Shown here: positions 31,765-41,202 of the stretch, one piece after another | Layout: each line of letters starts with the position of its first letter | Position numbering within the stretch: the stretch's first letter is position 1 | Source of the DNA: Oscillospiraceae bacterium | GTDB taxonomy: Bacteria > Bacillota > Clostridia > Oscillospirales > Oscillospiraceae | Length of the DNA stretch: 64,000 nt | NCBI GenBank assembly: GCA_015068245.1 | Contig: SVKU01000012.1 | Coordinates: forward strand, 1-64,000 | Direction of reading: 5' to 3' | Translations under genes and position numbers: made by a program | Notes under the pieces: model-generated | What the model was told of the DNA's origin: nothing | Databases searched by the model: none | The model's input: the letters and a program-made list of their open reading frames with translations, nothing else

Positions 31765-34530
31765 TCAATCGTATACGCCCTTATCAATGCAGCAGTGTTT
31801 GAACTTTTTGCCGCTGCCGCAGGGACAGGGGTCGTTTCTTCCGACCTTGACCTTTTTCTTCACAGGCTGACGCTTCAAAGTGCCGTCACCGCTGCCGGTG
31901 TTGGTTACCTCTGCAACCTTCTTGCGTTCCACGGGCTGGTTAACAGCCAGCTTTGCCAGGAATACACGGCGAACGGTTTCTTCACGAATTGCGTTTATCA
32001 TGGCCTCAAACATATCGTAGCCTTCACGCTTGTATTCGATAACAGGGTCGGTGTTGGCGTAAGCACGCAGGGTGATGCCCTGCCTCAGTTCGCTCATGGC
32101 ATCAATATGATCCATCCAGTATTCGTCTACCACTCGCAGCAGGAACACACGCTCTACCTCACGCATGATGGGAATGTCAGTGCCGGGAGCCATACCAAGC
32201 TCTTTTTCCTTGGCTGCATAGGCCTCATCTGCAAATGCGGTCACCTTTTCGATGACTGCCGTATTGTCAAGATCGTTCAGTTCGGCATCGGTGGCGGTAA
32301 AGGCACCTTTGGGGATAAACAGGCCTTCAAACTGAGCCACAACGGTGTTGAACTGTTCACGGTCGGCGATGTAACCGCCCTGACCGAGAATAGAGTTTAC
32401 GTTGCTTTCGATAACGGAGTGATACATATTGCGGATATTGCCGGAGATATCCTCGCCGTCCAGCACCTGCTGACGCTGCTGGTAGATGACCTTACGCTGA
32501 GTGTTCATAACGTCGTCGTATTCCAGCACGTTCTTTCTTATCTGGAAGTTGCGGCTTTCGACCTTCTTCTGGGCGGATTCAATGGCGTTGGAAAGTATCT
32601 TCTGGTCGATGGGAGTGTCCTCATCGATGCCAAGAGTTTCCATCATGCCCTGAATACGCTCGGAGCCGAAAAGACGCATAACATCGTCTTCCATGGAAAT
32701 GTAGAATCTCGTTTCACCGGGGTCACCCTGACGACCGGAACGACCACGGAGCTGATTGTCAATGCGTCGGCTTTCGTGACGCTCGGTACCGATAATGAAC
32801 AGACCGCCGGCAGCCTTGACCTTTTCAGCCTCAACGGAAGTGTCTGCCTTGTGCAGCTCATACGCTTCGGTGTACATTCTGCGGGCTTCAAGGATTTCGG
32901 CGTTGTCGGTTTCGGCGAAGCTGTTGGATTCGGCAATAAGATCTTCGTCCAGTCCCGCTTTTCGCAGGTCATTTTTTGCCAGAAACTCGGCGTTGCCGCC
33001 CAGCATGATGTCGGTGCCTCTGCCTGCCATGTTGGTTGCAATGGTAACAGCACCCAGCTTACCGGCTTGGGCTACTATCTCAGCTTCCTTGTCGTGGAAT
33101 TTTGCATTCAGCACGGTATGAGGAACGCCTTCCTTGCGGAGCATATTGGAAAGCAGCTCGGATTTTTCGATGGAAACGGTACCTACCAGTACGGGCTGTC
33201 CCTTCTGGTGACATTCCTTTACCTGACGGATAACGGCTCTGAGCTTTCCGTTTTCGGTTTTGTAAACCACGTCGGGATTGTCGATACGGACAACGGGTTT
33301 GTTGGTGGGTATCTCAAGAACGTCAAGAGCGTAGATGGAGTTGAATTCCTCTTCCTCGGTAAGTGCGGTACCGGTCATGCCGGACAGCTTGGAGTAAAGA
33401 CGGAAGAAGTTCTGGAAAGTGATGGTGGCAAGGGTCTTGCTTTCGTGAGCAACGGTAACATGCTCTTTGGCCTCGATAGCCTGATGGAGACCTTCGTTAT
33501 AGCGGCGGCCGAACATCAGTCGACCGGTGAATTCGTCAACGATTATTACCTGACCGTCTTTGACCACATAGTCGATATCCCGCTTCATAATACCACGGGC
33601 TTTGATAGCCTGATTGATATGATGGGAAATGGTGGCGTTTTCGGGGTCGGAAAGGTTGTCGAGTCCAAAGAAATCCTCTGCCTTGGCAATACCGCTGGCA
33701 GTGAGGGTAACGGTTCTGGCTTTTTCGTCAACGATGTAATCGGCGTCGATGCTGTCCTGATCTTCCTTGGAATCGGTGGTGGCAAAAACAGCTCTTTTCA
33801 GCCTTGAGGCAAAGGTATCTGCACGCTGATAAAGCTCGGTGGAAGCGGCACCTCTGCCGGAAATGATAAGGGGAGTTCTGGCTTCGTCGATGAGTATGGA
33901 GTCTACCTCGTCAACGATGGCAAAGTTGTGGCCGCGCTGAACCATTTCCTTTTTGTATATGGCCATGTTGTCACGCAGGTAGTCAAAGCCCAGTTCGTTA
34001 TTGGTACCGTAGGTAATGTCAGCTGCGTAGGAACGTCTGCGTTCATCGCTTTTCATGCCGTTGATGATAAGACCGACTTCCAGACCGAGGAAACGGTATA
34101 CCTTGCCCATCCATTCGCTGTCTCGCTTGGCAAGATAGTCGTTTACAGTGACGATGTGAACGCCTTTACCGGAAAGGGCATTGAGGTAAGCGGGAAGAGT
34201 AGCCACGAGGGTCTTGCCTTCACCGGTTTTCATTTCGGCAATTCTGCCCTGATGAAGCACGATACCGCCATAAAGCTGGGAACGATAGGGTCGCTGACCA
34301 AGCACACGCACGGCGGCTTCCCTTGCAACGGCAAACGCTTCGGGCAAAATATCGTCCAGAGTTTCACCCTTTTCAAGACGTGCCTTGAAAGCGGGAGTCA
34401 TGGCTTTAAGCTCATCATCGCTCATTTTCTGGAACCGGGGTTCCAGAGCTTCGATTTTATCCACGAGGGGAGTAAGCTTTTTTATCTCACGGTCGGTTCG
34501 TGTACCGAAAACCTTTGTAAAAAGACTCAT
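31765..34530 (-). CDS. secA: Preprotein translocase ATPase SecA
   Basis: The 921-residue motor drives secretory proteins through SecYEG. Walker A is MKTGEGKT at about residue 100, the DEAD-like Walker B is [12 protein letters not shown] at about 205, and the second nucleotide domain shows [10 protein letters not shown] and [26 protein letters not shown]. The C-terminal zinc motif [16 protein letters not shown], which binds SecB or lipids in other bacteria, is intact. It starts at ATG 34530 behind GGAGGTAA and leads a probable four-gene operon with pgeF, the binding protein and purL. Confidence 0.97.
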   Translation of the reverse strand: MSLFTKVFGTRTDREIKKLTPLVDKIEALEPRFQKMSDDELKAMTPAFKARLEKGETLDDILPEAFAVAREAAVRVLGQRPYRSQLYGGIVLHQGRIAEMKTGEGKTLVATLPAYLNALSGKGVHIVTVNDYLAKRDSEWMGKVYRFLGLEVGLIINGMKSDERRRSYAADITYGTNNELGFDYLRDNMAIYKKEMVQRGHNFAIVDEVDSILIDEARTPLIISGRGAASTELYQRADTFASRLKRAVFATTDSKEDQDSIDADYIVDEKARTVTLTASGIAKAEDFFGLDNLSDPENATISHHINQAIKARGIMKRDIDYVVKDGQVIIVDEFTGRLMFGRRYNEGLHQAIEAKEHVTVAHESKTLATITFQNFFRLYSKLSGMTGTALTEEEEFNSIYALDVLEIPTNKPVVRIDNPDVVYKTENGKLRAVIRQVKECHQKGQPVLVGTVSIEKSELLSNMLRKEGVPHTVLNAKFHDKEAEIVAQAGKLGAVTIATNMAGRGTDIMLGGNAEFLAKNDLRKAGLDEDLIAESNSFAETDNAEILEARRMYTEAYELHKADTSVEAEKVKAAGGLFIIGTERHESRRIDNQLRGRSGRQGDPGETRFYISMEDDVMRLFGSERIQGMMETLGIDEDTPIDQKILSNAIESAQKKVESRNFQIRKNVLEYDDVMNTQRKVIYQQRQQVLDGEDISGNIRNMYHSVIESNVNSILGQGGYIADREQFNTVVAQFEGLFIPKGAFTATDAELNDLDNTAVIEKVTAFADEAYAAKEKELGMAPGTDIPIMREVERVFLLRVVDEYWMDHIDAMSELRQGITLRAYANTDPVIEYKREGYDMFEAMINAIREETVRRVFLAKLAVNQPVERKKVAEVTNTGSGDGTLKRQPVKKKVKVGRNDPCPCGSGKKFKHCCIDKGVYD

Positions 34531-34567
34531 TATTTACCTCCAATTGGGTTATGCGCATAATAAAACT

Positions 34568-34596
34568 ATTATAGTATAGCACACATTTATGAACAA
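34568..34596 (-). promoter_or_regulatory. secA promoter
   Basis: On the minus strand TTGTTC (34591-34596) and a perfect TATAAT (34568-34573) are 17 bp apart, 38 bp before the start. Confidence 0.65.
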
Positions 34597-34717
34597 AGAA
34601 AGACGGATTGTAAATTAATAATAAATAAAAGGTTACAGGTTAAAGGGAGACGGTTGTCGTCGTCCTCGACGACCCGTAAATCCCGCTTTTCGGCAGCATT
34701 CAGGCCCCAAAAAACTT

Positions 34718-34772
34718 TTTTGCATTAAATTGCAAAATAATGCTTTACTTTAGCGAACTAATGTGATACAAT
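34718..34772 (+). promoter_or_regulatory. Promoter and upstream palindrome of the amino acid transporter
   Basis: TTTACT (34744-34749) and TACAAT (34767-34772) are 17 bp apart. Immediately upstream, TTTTGCA-N6-TGCAAAA (34718-34737) is a perfect inverted repeat that could bind a regulator of amino acid uptake. 34600-34715 holds no gene. Confidence 0.5.
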
Positions 34773-34813
34773 ACAGCCACAAATTCAAAAATCACCTTTG
34801 GAGGAACTTAAAA

Positions 34814-35653
34814 ATGAAAAAAATTATTGCACTGCTGCTTGCTGCCATGATGGTCCTTTCCATGGCTGCCTGCTCCGCTGAAAAAGAAGAATCCGCTCCC
34901 GTAGAAGAATCCGCTCCTGCTGCTGAAGCTCCCGCCGAATCTGCCGAATCCGATCTGGATTATGTTCTTGGCAAGGGCAAGCTGGTCGTTGGTATCACCG
35001 ATTTTGCTCCCATGGACTATAAAGATGAAAACGGCGAATGGATCGGCTTCGATGCCGACATGGCCCGCGGTTTTGCCGAAAGCCTTGGCGTAGAGGTTGA
35101 ATTCGTCGAGATCGAATGGGGCAACAAGATCCTCGAACTGGACGGCAAGACCATCGACTGCGTATGGAACGGCATGACCCTGACCGACGAAGTCAAGAGC
35201 GCAATGGAATGCTCCAATGCCTACTGCAACAACGCACAGGTCGTTATCGTTCCCGCTGCCGTTGCTGATCAGTATCAGACCGTGGAAGCCTGCAAGGATC
35301 TGGTATTTGCCGCTGAAGAAGGTTCCGCCGGTGAAGCCGAAGTTCTGGCTCTCGGTTATGAATGCACCGCAGTTTTGGCTCAGTCCGACGCTCTGATGGA
35401 AGTTGCTTCCGGCACCTCCGATGCCGCTGTTATCGACTCTCTGATGGCTGCTGCCATGGTTGGCGAAGGCACCGGTTACGAAGACCTTACTTACACTGTT
35501 GGCCTCAACAGCGAAGAATACGGCGTTGGCTTCCGTAAGGGCAGCGAACTTGCTCAGAAGCTCAACGAGTACTTTGCCGCCGCTTATGCCGACGGTTCCA
35601 TGATGGCTGCTGCCGAAACCTATGGTGTTCAGGCTGCCGTTATAGCCCAGTAA
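34814..35653 (+). CDS. Amino acid ABC transporter substrate-binding lipoprotein (family 3)
   Basis: The start is ATG 34814 behind GGAGG. The signal peptide ends at MAAC near residue 20, then a Glu/Ser/Ala/Pro linker. The family-3 domain begins GKLVVGITDFAPMDYKDENG and continues WIGFDADMARGFAESLGV with WNGMTLTDEVKSAMECS, typical of polar amino acid binding proteins. The missing Arg in the usual ligand-carboxylate motif (here LTDEV rather than xTxER) makes the exact ligand hard to guess. It heads a three-gene transporter operon and uses C-rich codons, fitting high expression. Confidence 0.92.
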   Translation: MKKIIALLLAAMMVLSMAACSAEKEESAPVEESAPAAEAPAESAESDLDYVLGKGKLVVGITDFAPMDYKDENGEWIGFDADMARGFAESLGVEVEFVEIEWGNKILELDGKTIDCVWNGMTLTDEVKSAMECSNAYCNNAQVVIVPAAVADQYQTVEACKDLVFAAEEGSAGEAEVLALGYECTAVLAQSDALMEVASGTSDAAVIDSLMAAAMVGEGTGYEDLTYTVGLNSEEYGVGFRKGSELAQKLNEYFAAAYADGSMMAAAETYGVQAAVIAQ

Positions 35654-35679
35654 GATAAATCATACAATGCTTATACCTG

Positions 35680-35707
35680 CTTCCCCGGCGTTATTTCGCC
35701 GGGGAAG
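35680..35707 (+). other. Intercistronic mRNA hairpin
   Basis: CTTCCCCGGCG and CGCCGGGGAAG pair around TTATTT, with no T-run after it. Between a binding-protein gene and its permease this type of stem usually protects the upstream message or weakens downstream transcription, giving more binding protein than permease. Confidence 0.65.
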
Positions 35708-35751
35708 TTAAGCTGTTTATAAGCAACCTTATACAAAGCAGGTTTTATAAC

Positions 35752-36519
35752 ATGACAACATTTGCCGAACAATTCCCCATAGTATTTCAGGCTCTGAACG
35801 TAGGTTTTATTCAGACTTTGAAACTGTTTTTTGTGACCCTTATCGGTGCGCTGCCTCTGGGACTTATTATTTCTTTCGGTTCCATGAGCTCATGGGCACC
35901 CTTTGCCAGAATCGGCCGAAGGCTTGCCGCAAAAAACGGACCCTCAAAGAAAAGCACATTTTTTGTGGAGTTCAAGCCCATCTCACTGGTGGTCAAACTG
36001 GTTATATGGGTGGTGCGTGGAACACCGCTGATGCTTCAGCTGCTTATCATATATTATTTCCCCGGCCTTGTATGGAAAAACCCTGTCTGGGGCAGTGGTG
36101 AAAGCGGAAGATTCTTCGCTGCATCTGTGGCTTTTATCTTCAACTATGCCTGTTACTTTTCCGAGATATACCGTGGCGGCATCCAGGGCGTTCCCGTGGG
36201 TCAGACCGAAGCCGGTCAGGTGCTTGGTATGACCGGAACTCAGATTTTCTTCAAAGTAAAGCTTCTGCAGATGGTCAAGCGCATTGTTCCGCCCATGTCC
36301 AACGAAATCATCACCCTTGTAAAAGATACGTCCCTGTCCCGCATAATTGCTCTGCAGGAGCTTATCTGGGCAGGCAACGCCTTTACCAAAGGTTCTCAGG
36401 GTATCTCCGGCGAGATTTGGCCTCTGTTCTTCACTGGTTTTTATTATCTCGTTTTCAGCGGTGTGCTGACTCTGCTTTTGGGTGCACTGGAACGCAAGCT
36501 GGATTATTTCAGAGCATAA
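35752..36519 (+). CDS. Amino acid ABC transporter permease (HisM/GlnP type)
   Basis: The 255 residues carry five or so membrane helices and the family EAA loop (GQTEAGQVLGMTGTQIFFKVKLLQ, about 158-180) followed by PPMSNEIITLVKDTSL. The first cytoplasmic loop is longer than usual, with a basic insert (about 53-75, RRLAAKNGPSKKS). A single permease gene implies a homodimer. The ATPase begins 12 bp downstream. Confidence 0.92.
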   Translation: MTTFAEQFPIVFQALNVGFIQTLKLFFVTLIGALPLGLIISFGSMSSWAPFARIGRRLAAKNGPSKKSTFFVEFKPISLVVKLVIWVVRGTPLMLQLLIIYYFPGLVWKNPVWGSGESGRFFAASVAFIFNYACYFSEIYRGGIQGVPVGQTEAGQVLGMTGTQIFFKVKLLQMVKRIVPPMSNEIITLVKDTSLSRIIALQELIWAGNAFTKGSQGISGEIWPLFFTGFYYLVFSGVLTLLLGALERKLDYFRA

Positions 36520-36531
36520 GGAGGGGAAACG

Positions 36532-37323
36532 ATGTCTGTTTTAAGAATAAACAATATATGCAAGACCTTCGACAAGGATACCGTTGTCCTCCGGGGTATA
36601 GATTTTTCCATGGAAAAGGGCGAAACCGTAGCTATCATAGGTTCTTCCGGCAGTGGCAAAACAACATTGCTGCGCTGCCTTAACTTCCTTACACAGCCCG
36701 ATAAGGGGCAGATAACGGTTAATGACGAGGTCCTATTTGACGCTGCCGACCCGGCAACACAGAAAGAGAGGGAGATACGGAAAAAACGGCTCCATTTTGG
36801 CCTGGTGTTCCAGAACTTCAACCTTTTCCCCCAGTATACCGCTCTTGAAAATGTTATGCTGGCCAGTGAACTGTTGGCAAAGGAACAGGAGGATTATCGC
36901 CACAACAAAAAGGAGATCCACGAACGTCTCCTTGAGCACGCCAAACAGCTGCTTACAGATGTTGGACTGAAAGATAAAATGGGGCATTATCCCCATCAGC
37001 TGTCCGGTGGTCAGCAGCAGCGTGTTGCCATAGCAAGAGCGCTGGCACTGCAGCCGGATGTGCTTTGCTTCGATGAACCTACCTCCGCCCTTGACCCTGA
37101 GCTGACAGGGGAGGTCTTGAAGGTCATCAAAGGTCTTGCAGACCAGAACATGACAATGATAATAGTAACTCACGAAATGGCTTTTGCCAGAGACGTGGCA
37201 GACAGAGTTATCTTTATGGACGGTGGAGTTATAGTGGAACAGGGTCCGCCTCAAGAGGTTTTCGGCAACCCCAAACACGAACGCACCATTCAGTTCCTCA
37301 GAGGATATAACAACGTAGGCTAA
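36532..37323 (+). CDS. Amino acid ABC transporter ATP-binding protein (GlnQ/HisP type)
   Basis: The 263 residues have Walker [10 protein letters not shown] (about 36-44), Q-loop [10 protein letters not shown], signature [15 protein letters not shown] (about 155-169), Walker B and D-loop [12 protein letters not shown], and the switch His in VTHEMAFA. A 20-residue insert relative to GlnQ lies before the signature ([20 protein letters not shown]). AAGGAGGGG precedes ATG 36532. It closes the operon. Confidence 0.94.
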   Translation: MSVLRINNICKTFDKDTVVLRGIDFSMEKGETVAIIGSSGSGKTTLLRCLNFLTQPDKGQITVNDEVLFDAADPATQKEREIRKKRLHFGLVFQNFNLFPQYTALENVMLASELLAKEQEDYRHNKKEIHERLLEHAKQLLTDVGLKDKMGHYPHQLSGGQQQRVAIARALALQPDVLCFDEPTSALDPELTGEVLKVIKGLADQNMTMIIVTHEMAFARDVADRVIFMDGGVIVEQGPPQEVFGNPKHERTIQFLRGYNNVG

Positions 37324-37330
37324 ATTAAAT

Positions 37331-37609
37331 AATAGTCAGGACCACCCGTTATACGGGTGGTCCTGACTCAGCTTGTCAAAAAACTATGTTTTTGACAAGC
37401 TGAAATATTAAATCTGCGACGGGCGGAATGAATCCGCCCTGCATAATTCGCTGAAAACTTTGATTCAGAGAAATTTTCAGCGAATTTACGACCGCTTCCA
37501 GCGGTCGCCCCCGCCGTGCGGGGGTTTATTTTGTTGGTCAAAAAAGTCCTTTGGACTTTTTTGACAGTCTCAGACAGGACCACCCGTATAACGGGTGGTC
37601 CTGTCTATT
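37331..37609. repeat. Inverted-repeat-bounded multi-hairpin element
   Basis: The two ends are near-perfect inverted copies: GTCAGGACCACCCG-TTATA hairpin at 37335-37367 and its reverse complement at 37572-37606. Next inside come TCAGCTTGTCAAAAA on the left and TTTTTGACAGTCTCAG on the right. The middle holds at least four more stems (GGGCGG/CCGCCC, ATTCGCTGAAAA/TTTTCAGCGAAT, GACCGCT/AGCGGTC, CCCCCGC/GCGGGGG). The end hairpins may serve as terminators for both flanking genes. No gene is seen. Confidence 0.75.
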
Positions 37610-37614
37610 ATTAG

Positions 37615-39297
37615 TTATTTGTTTACCGTTACAAAAATCGTGTGGCAGTAAGCGGCGCAATGGCCGTTGCCAAGCTTTTTGATCAGTCGTACATACAGTT
37701 TAAGAATATCTCCGTCAAACTCATCGTCCAGGGATATTTTCAAATATACGTTGTGGCCATCCAGCACGTTGTCGGTCCCAAGACTGCCTTTTTTGTTGGG
37801 TCCCTTGCCATGGTCCAGGGTAACGGTATCCGGTCGGGTGATCTTATATTCACTGGCTTTATCGGTAATTTCCATTGACGCAACAGAGCCATTCATAACA
37901 GCCCATTCAACATCCCATTCACGGTTAAAAGCGTCCAGATCATCGCCGTAATAACCTGTATATCCCTGCATGGTCATGCACAGCATATCGCCGGCACGGA
38001 GACCAATATCGGTGGGAATGTCATATGTTCTGGGACCTGTGCCCATACCGGGCATTTTACCGGTATCCAAAGGTTCTCCATCTGGGGGAGGAGGCATTTC
38101 ACCGTCTCCGCCGGGGCCGCCCATACCGGGACCGCCCATTGGAGGCATCCCGGGCATACCACCGGGCATGGGAGCACCGCCCGGTGCGCCTTCTTCGTTT
38201 ATTGGTCGGATAAAGGCAGTGACAACATTGTCATATGATGTTGTTCCTTCATCGGCGATTCTGAACTTGCCCACAACGTATTTACCCGAGGATTTTCCGC
38301 CGGTCAATGGTTTGCCCATTGCCTTGACTTTATCCCATGTGGAGTTTTCTCTGCCTTCAATTATATGGGCGTAGGGGATTTCCGTGTTCCAACCCTCGAT
38401 TTCCGATAGGGGATCAACGCCTGCCCACAGCACATCTGAATAGTCACCCTCTTCTCCGGAGAAAGCCTCAAAAAGCCATGGACCTTCGCCGCTGACATCC
38501 ACAAACTCGGCCAGATATTCTTTCCCTTCAAAATCACTCTTAGCCTTGCTCTGGGCAAAGAGCCACTTCATCATGGGCGTAGGAGTGCCGTTGGTGGAGG
38601 AGGATTTGTGGACGATGTGACCTACATCAAAGGAAATAAATGCCATGTTCTTTTTGCCCATTTCCTTGAGGCAATTGAACACGCGGTAGGCTTCGTTTAT
38701 GGGTATAGCAGTATCCCATGTACCATGGACGATAAGAAGAGGAACGGACATAAAGTTCTCAAGTTTCTGCATATCTGCCCAAGTAGTGTGGACTGCGGTG
38801 CCTGCATTTATAAACAGACCGGCATAAAATCCGGGAGTACTGCCTTCCAGCATATAAGACCAGATAGCACCTTGAGAGCCGCCGGTGGAGTAAACCCGGT
38901 CAAGGTCAACGTTGCCGTAAACCTCGGCAAAATTCTTGATTATTTCAGCAAATTGACCCATGCAGTACATTTGGCTTTCAAAGTTCATAATTCCCTCATA
39001 AGGAACGCCGCAATGCATCACATAGCAGGGACAGTATTCCTGCCATGCAGGCTTTGAATAGGTGCTGGTCATTCGGTTGGCCTTATCGCCAACTCCGCCG
39101 GGCACAACGATGACAGGGTATTTTTCGCCTGGCACAGCATCGGGACAGAACAGGCTGTAATGCATGGTGCAGGCAATGTCGTTTGTACCGTTGGGGCCTT
39201 CACCAACGATGGATTTATCGATAACAATATCCCAATCATAATCTGTGAAACCGCTGTTGTCAGGCTTCCACGCCGGGCTTATTTTCAATTCCTTCAT
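37615..39297 (-). CDS. Alpha/beta hydrolase (esterase-like) with Pro/Gly/Met-rich insert
   Basis: The 560 residues start at ATG 39297 behind AAAGGAAG. The hydrolase core covers about 15-270: YPVIVVPGG (oxyanion region), nucleophile STGGSQGA (Ser near 141), LLIVHGTWDTAIP (acid) and FDVGHIVH (base), as in feruloyl-esterase or PHB-depolymerase-like enzymes. An insert of about 40 residues rich in Pro, Gly and Met (PGGMPGMPPMGG type) lies at about 375-415 and separates a C-terminal beta-rich domain. No signal peptide is visible, odd for this enzyme class. The same low-complexity phrase occurs in the unrelated protein at 41203-42927. The substrate is unknown. Confidence 0.75.
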   Translation of the reverse strand: MKELKISPAWKPDNSGFTDYDWDIVIDKSIVGEGPNGTNDIACTMHYSLFCPDAVPGEKYPVIVVPGGVGDKANRMTSTYSKPAWQEYCPCYVMHCGVPYEGIMNFESQMYCMGQFAEIIKNFAEVYGNVDLDRVYSTGGSQGAIWSYMLEGSTPGFYAGLFINAGTAVHTTWADMQKLENFMSVPLLIVHGTWDTAIPINEAYRVFNCLKEMGKKNMAFISFDVGHIVHKSSSTNGTPTPMMKWLFAQSKAKSDFEGKEYLAEFVDVSGEGPWLFEAFSGEEGDYSDVLWAGVDPLSEIEGWNTEIPYAHIIEGRENSTWDKVKAMGKPLTGGKSSGKYVVGKFRIADEGTTSYDNVVTAFIRPINEEGAPGGAPMPGGMPGMPPMGGPGMGGPGGDGEMPPPPDGEPLDTGKMPGMGTGPRTYDIPTDIGLRAGDMLCMTMQGYTGYYGDDLDAFNREWDVEWAVMNGSVASMEITDKASEYKITRPDTVTLDHGKGPNKKGSLGTDNVLDGHNVYLKISLDDEFDGDILKLYVRLIKKLGNGHCAAYCHTIFVTVNK

Positions 39298-39399
39298 GTA
39301 TTTTACTTCCTTTCGTTTCTTGATGATTTGATTTTACCAGACATGAGTCAAGGGTTCAATTTGCTTTTGGAATATAGCGTTTCGAATAGCGAATAAGAA

Positions 39400-39703
39400 G
39401 AGGCTGCAAAAACACTTTGTTTTTACAGCCTCCTCAGACTGTCAAAAAACGCAGAACCGTAAGACACAGGAGGCGGGGAAAGAGTGAAAATGGGGCAAAA
39501 GTTGGCGAAGCCAACTTCGGGAGTTCAGCTCTGCTGAACTCAGCGGCACGAGAGGCCCCTTTCGCGTTCAATAACCCCGCCGCAGCGGGTGCGATGAGCG
39601 ATATAACGCTATTCGCTCATCGCTCTCAGCTTGTCAAAAAGTCCAGAAGGACTCTTTTGACAAGCTGAAGAGGCTGCAAAAACACTTTGTTTTTACAGCC
39701 TCC
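39400..39703. repeat. Inverted-repeat-bounded multi-hairpin element, second copy type
   Basis: Outer GAGGCTG/CAGCCTC hairpins sit at both ends (39400-39433 and 39669-39703). Inside them lie TCAGACTGTCAAAAAA (39434-39449) and TTTTGACAAGCTGA, with a GTCC-AGAA-GGAC stem at 39641-39652. The middle can fold with GGCGGGG/CCCCGCC enclosing GTTGGC/GCCAAC and GAGTTCAGC/GCTGAACTC stems. It has the same plan as 37331-37609 but different outer stems. 39298-39399 holds nothing recognisable. Confidence 0.75.
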
Positions 39704-39707
39704 TGTA

Positions 39708-41069
39708 TTATTCGGTTTTGGCAGATATTTCTTTGACCCATTTGCCGGTAATGTATCTTGCCAGGCAGATAAGGCCTTTCAGAGGGAACTCAACTCTGAG
39801 GAAGAAATATGTTATCACCGGCCCAAGATTCCAAACAAGACCCGACAGAGCGCCCAAAGGCAGTGACACGAACCATACCATTGTGCTGTCGGCAAAAAGC
39901 AGGAATTTTGTGTCTCCGCCGCCACGCAGAATACCTTTTGAAGTGACGTAAGCCATGGTCTGTATGGGCAGCATGAAATAGGTGCAAACCAGCATACCGT
40001 GGGTGATTTCACGGGTGGTATCGGTAATGTTGTACATGCCTATGTATGGGTTTTCCAACAGCATAAGAACGGGTATTACCAACAAACCGAACAGTATCGA
40101 GATGAGAATATATGTGTTGCCTTCCCGCTTTGCTCTGGGGATGTCGCCTTCACCGATGGTGTTGCCGATAACAACGGCGGATGCACCTGACATGCCTACG
40201 TTTACAACACTGATGAGCTGAACTGCAGAACCTACTATGGAACTTGCAGCAGCCAGATTCTCTCCAACATGCCCAACAATAACGCTGGTGAGAGACAGGG
40301 ATAGTCCCAGCAGGGTGTCGCTTACAAGAACAGGCACGCTGAACTTGACGTACTGCTTCAGCAGTCCTGCCCCTGACAGAATAAAATGCTTCAGTCTGAA
40401 AGCAAATTTGTCATCCTTAAACACAAAATAACCGAACACAAAGCAGAATTCAAACATTCTGGCAATGATGGTGCCCACAGCAGCACCAACCAGTTCCAGC
40501 CTGGGAACACCAAACTTGCCGAAAATGAATACCCAGTTGAAAAACAGATTCAGCAAAAAGGCCACAATAGAACCAATGAGCGATATATTTACTGTTCCGA
40601 CACTTCTGAGCAGATAAGTGGCGGTGGAGGACAGACCGGCTAAAAGGAAAGTGGTTCCTATAAGCCGCATATAGGGAGTTCCTTCGGCGATAATTGCTGC
40701 GTCATTGGTGAAACAGCGCATTATTGCAGAGGGGAAGAGAACTGCTATCAAAGTGAATGCGGCACAAATGGCAACAGTTACACGCAGGGCAATTGCGGCA
40801 GTGACCCGCATGGGTTCCAACTCTTTTCTGCCCCAGAACTGGGATGACATTACAACTGCTCCCGATCCCAGACCCATACATATGAATTGGAAAAGGGAAT
40901 AAAACTGGTTGCCAAAGGCGGCGGCAGCAATCTGAGTTTCGCCAAATCCGCCTATCATAAGATTGTCAAGAAAGTTTATGCCAACAGTAATAAGCTGCTG
41001 TAGTATTACCGGCAGCATTAGCTTAAATGTCTTGGTGAAAAATGATTTATTACGCAGCTCAAAGTGCAT
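39708..41069 (-). CDS. MATE family efflux transporter
   Basis: The start is ATG 41069 behind CCGGAGG; a longer frame from 41108 has no ribosome site. The 453 residues have twelve membrane helices in two halves, beginning FFTKTFKLMLPVILQQLITVGINFLDNLMIGGFGE, a typical MATE opening, with a matching second-half start near 240. MATE pumps export drugs or metabolites in exchange for Na+ or H+. The subtype is DinF/NorM-like, not resolvable here. It is transcribed alone, toward the repeat element. Confidence 0.92.
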   Translation of the reverse strand: MHFELRNKSFFTKTFKLMLPVILQQLITVGINFLDNLMIGGFGETQIAAAAFGNQFYSLFQFICMGLGSGAVVMSSQFWGRKELEPMRVTAAIALRVTVAICAAFTLIAVLFPSAIMRCFTNDAAIIAEGTPYMRLIGTTFLLAGLSSTATYLLRSVGTVNISLIGSIVAFLLNLFFNWVFIFGKFGVPRLELVGAAVGTIIARMFEFCFVFGYFVFKDDKFAFRLKHFILSGAGLLKQYVKFSVPVLVSDTLLGLSLSLTSVIVGHVGENLAAASSIVGSAVQLISVVNVGMSGASAVVIGNTIGEGDIPRAKREGNTYILISILFGLLVIPVLMLLENPYIGMYNITDTTREITHGMLVCTYFMLPIQTMAYVTSKGILRGGGDTKFLLFADSTMVWFVSLPLGALSGLVWNLGPVITYFFLRVEFPLKGLICLARYITGKWVKEISAKTE

Positions 41070-41160
41070 ATCGGTGCCTCCGGATAAAAATAAGTCGCAT
41101 TGATCCAATTATACACGCTTTAGCCAAAAAAGGAAATATAAACCACAAAATATGACAAAA

Positions 41161-41191
41161 GGGCTGCGGAAAAGCTATCCGCAGCCCTTTT
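41161..41191. terminator. Terminator
   Basis: GGGCTGCGGA and TCCGCAGCCC stems around AAAGCTA, with T-runs on both strands. It ends the beta-helix-like gene. Confidence 0.8.
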
Positions 41192-41202
41192 AACAGGTTA
41201 TT

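Noticed and set aside
31795-33807. 670-codon open frame opposite secA
   Set aside because: Antisense shadow; SecA motifs are complete on the minus strand.
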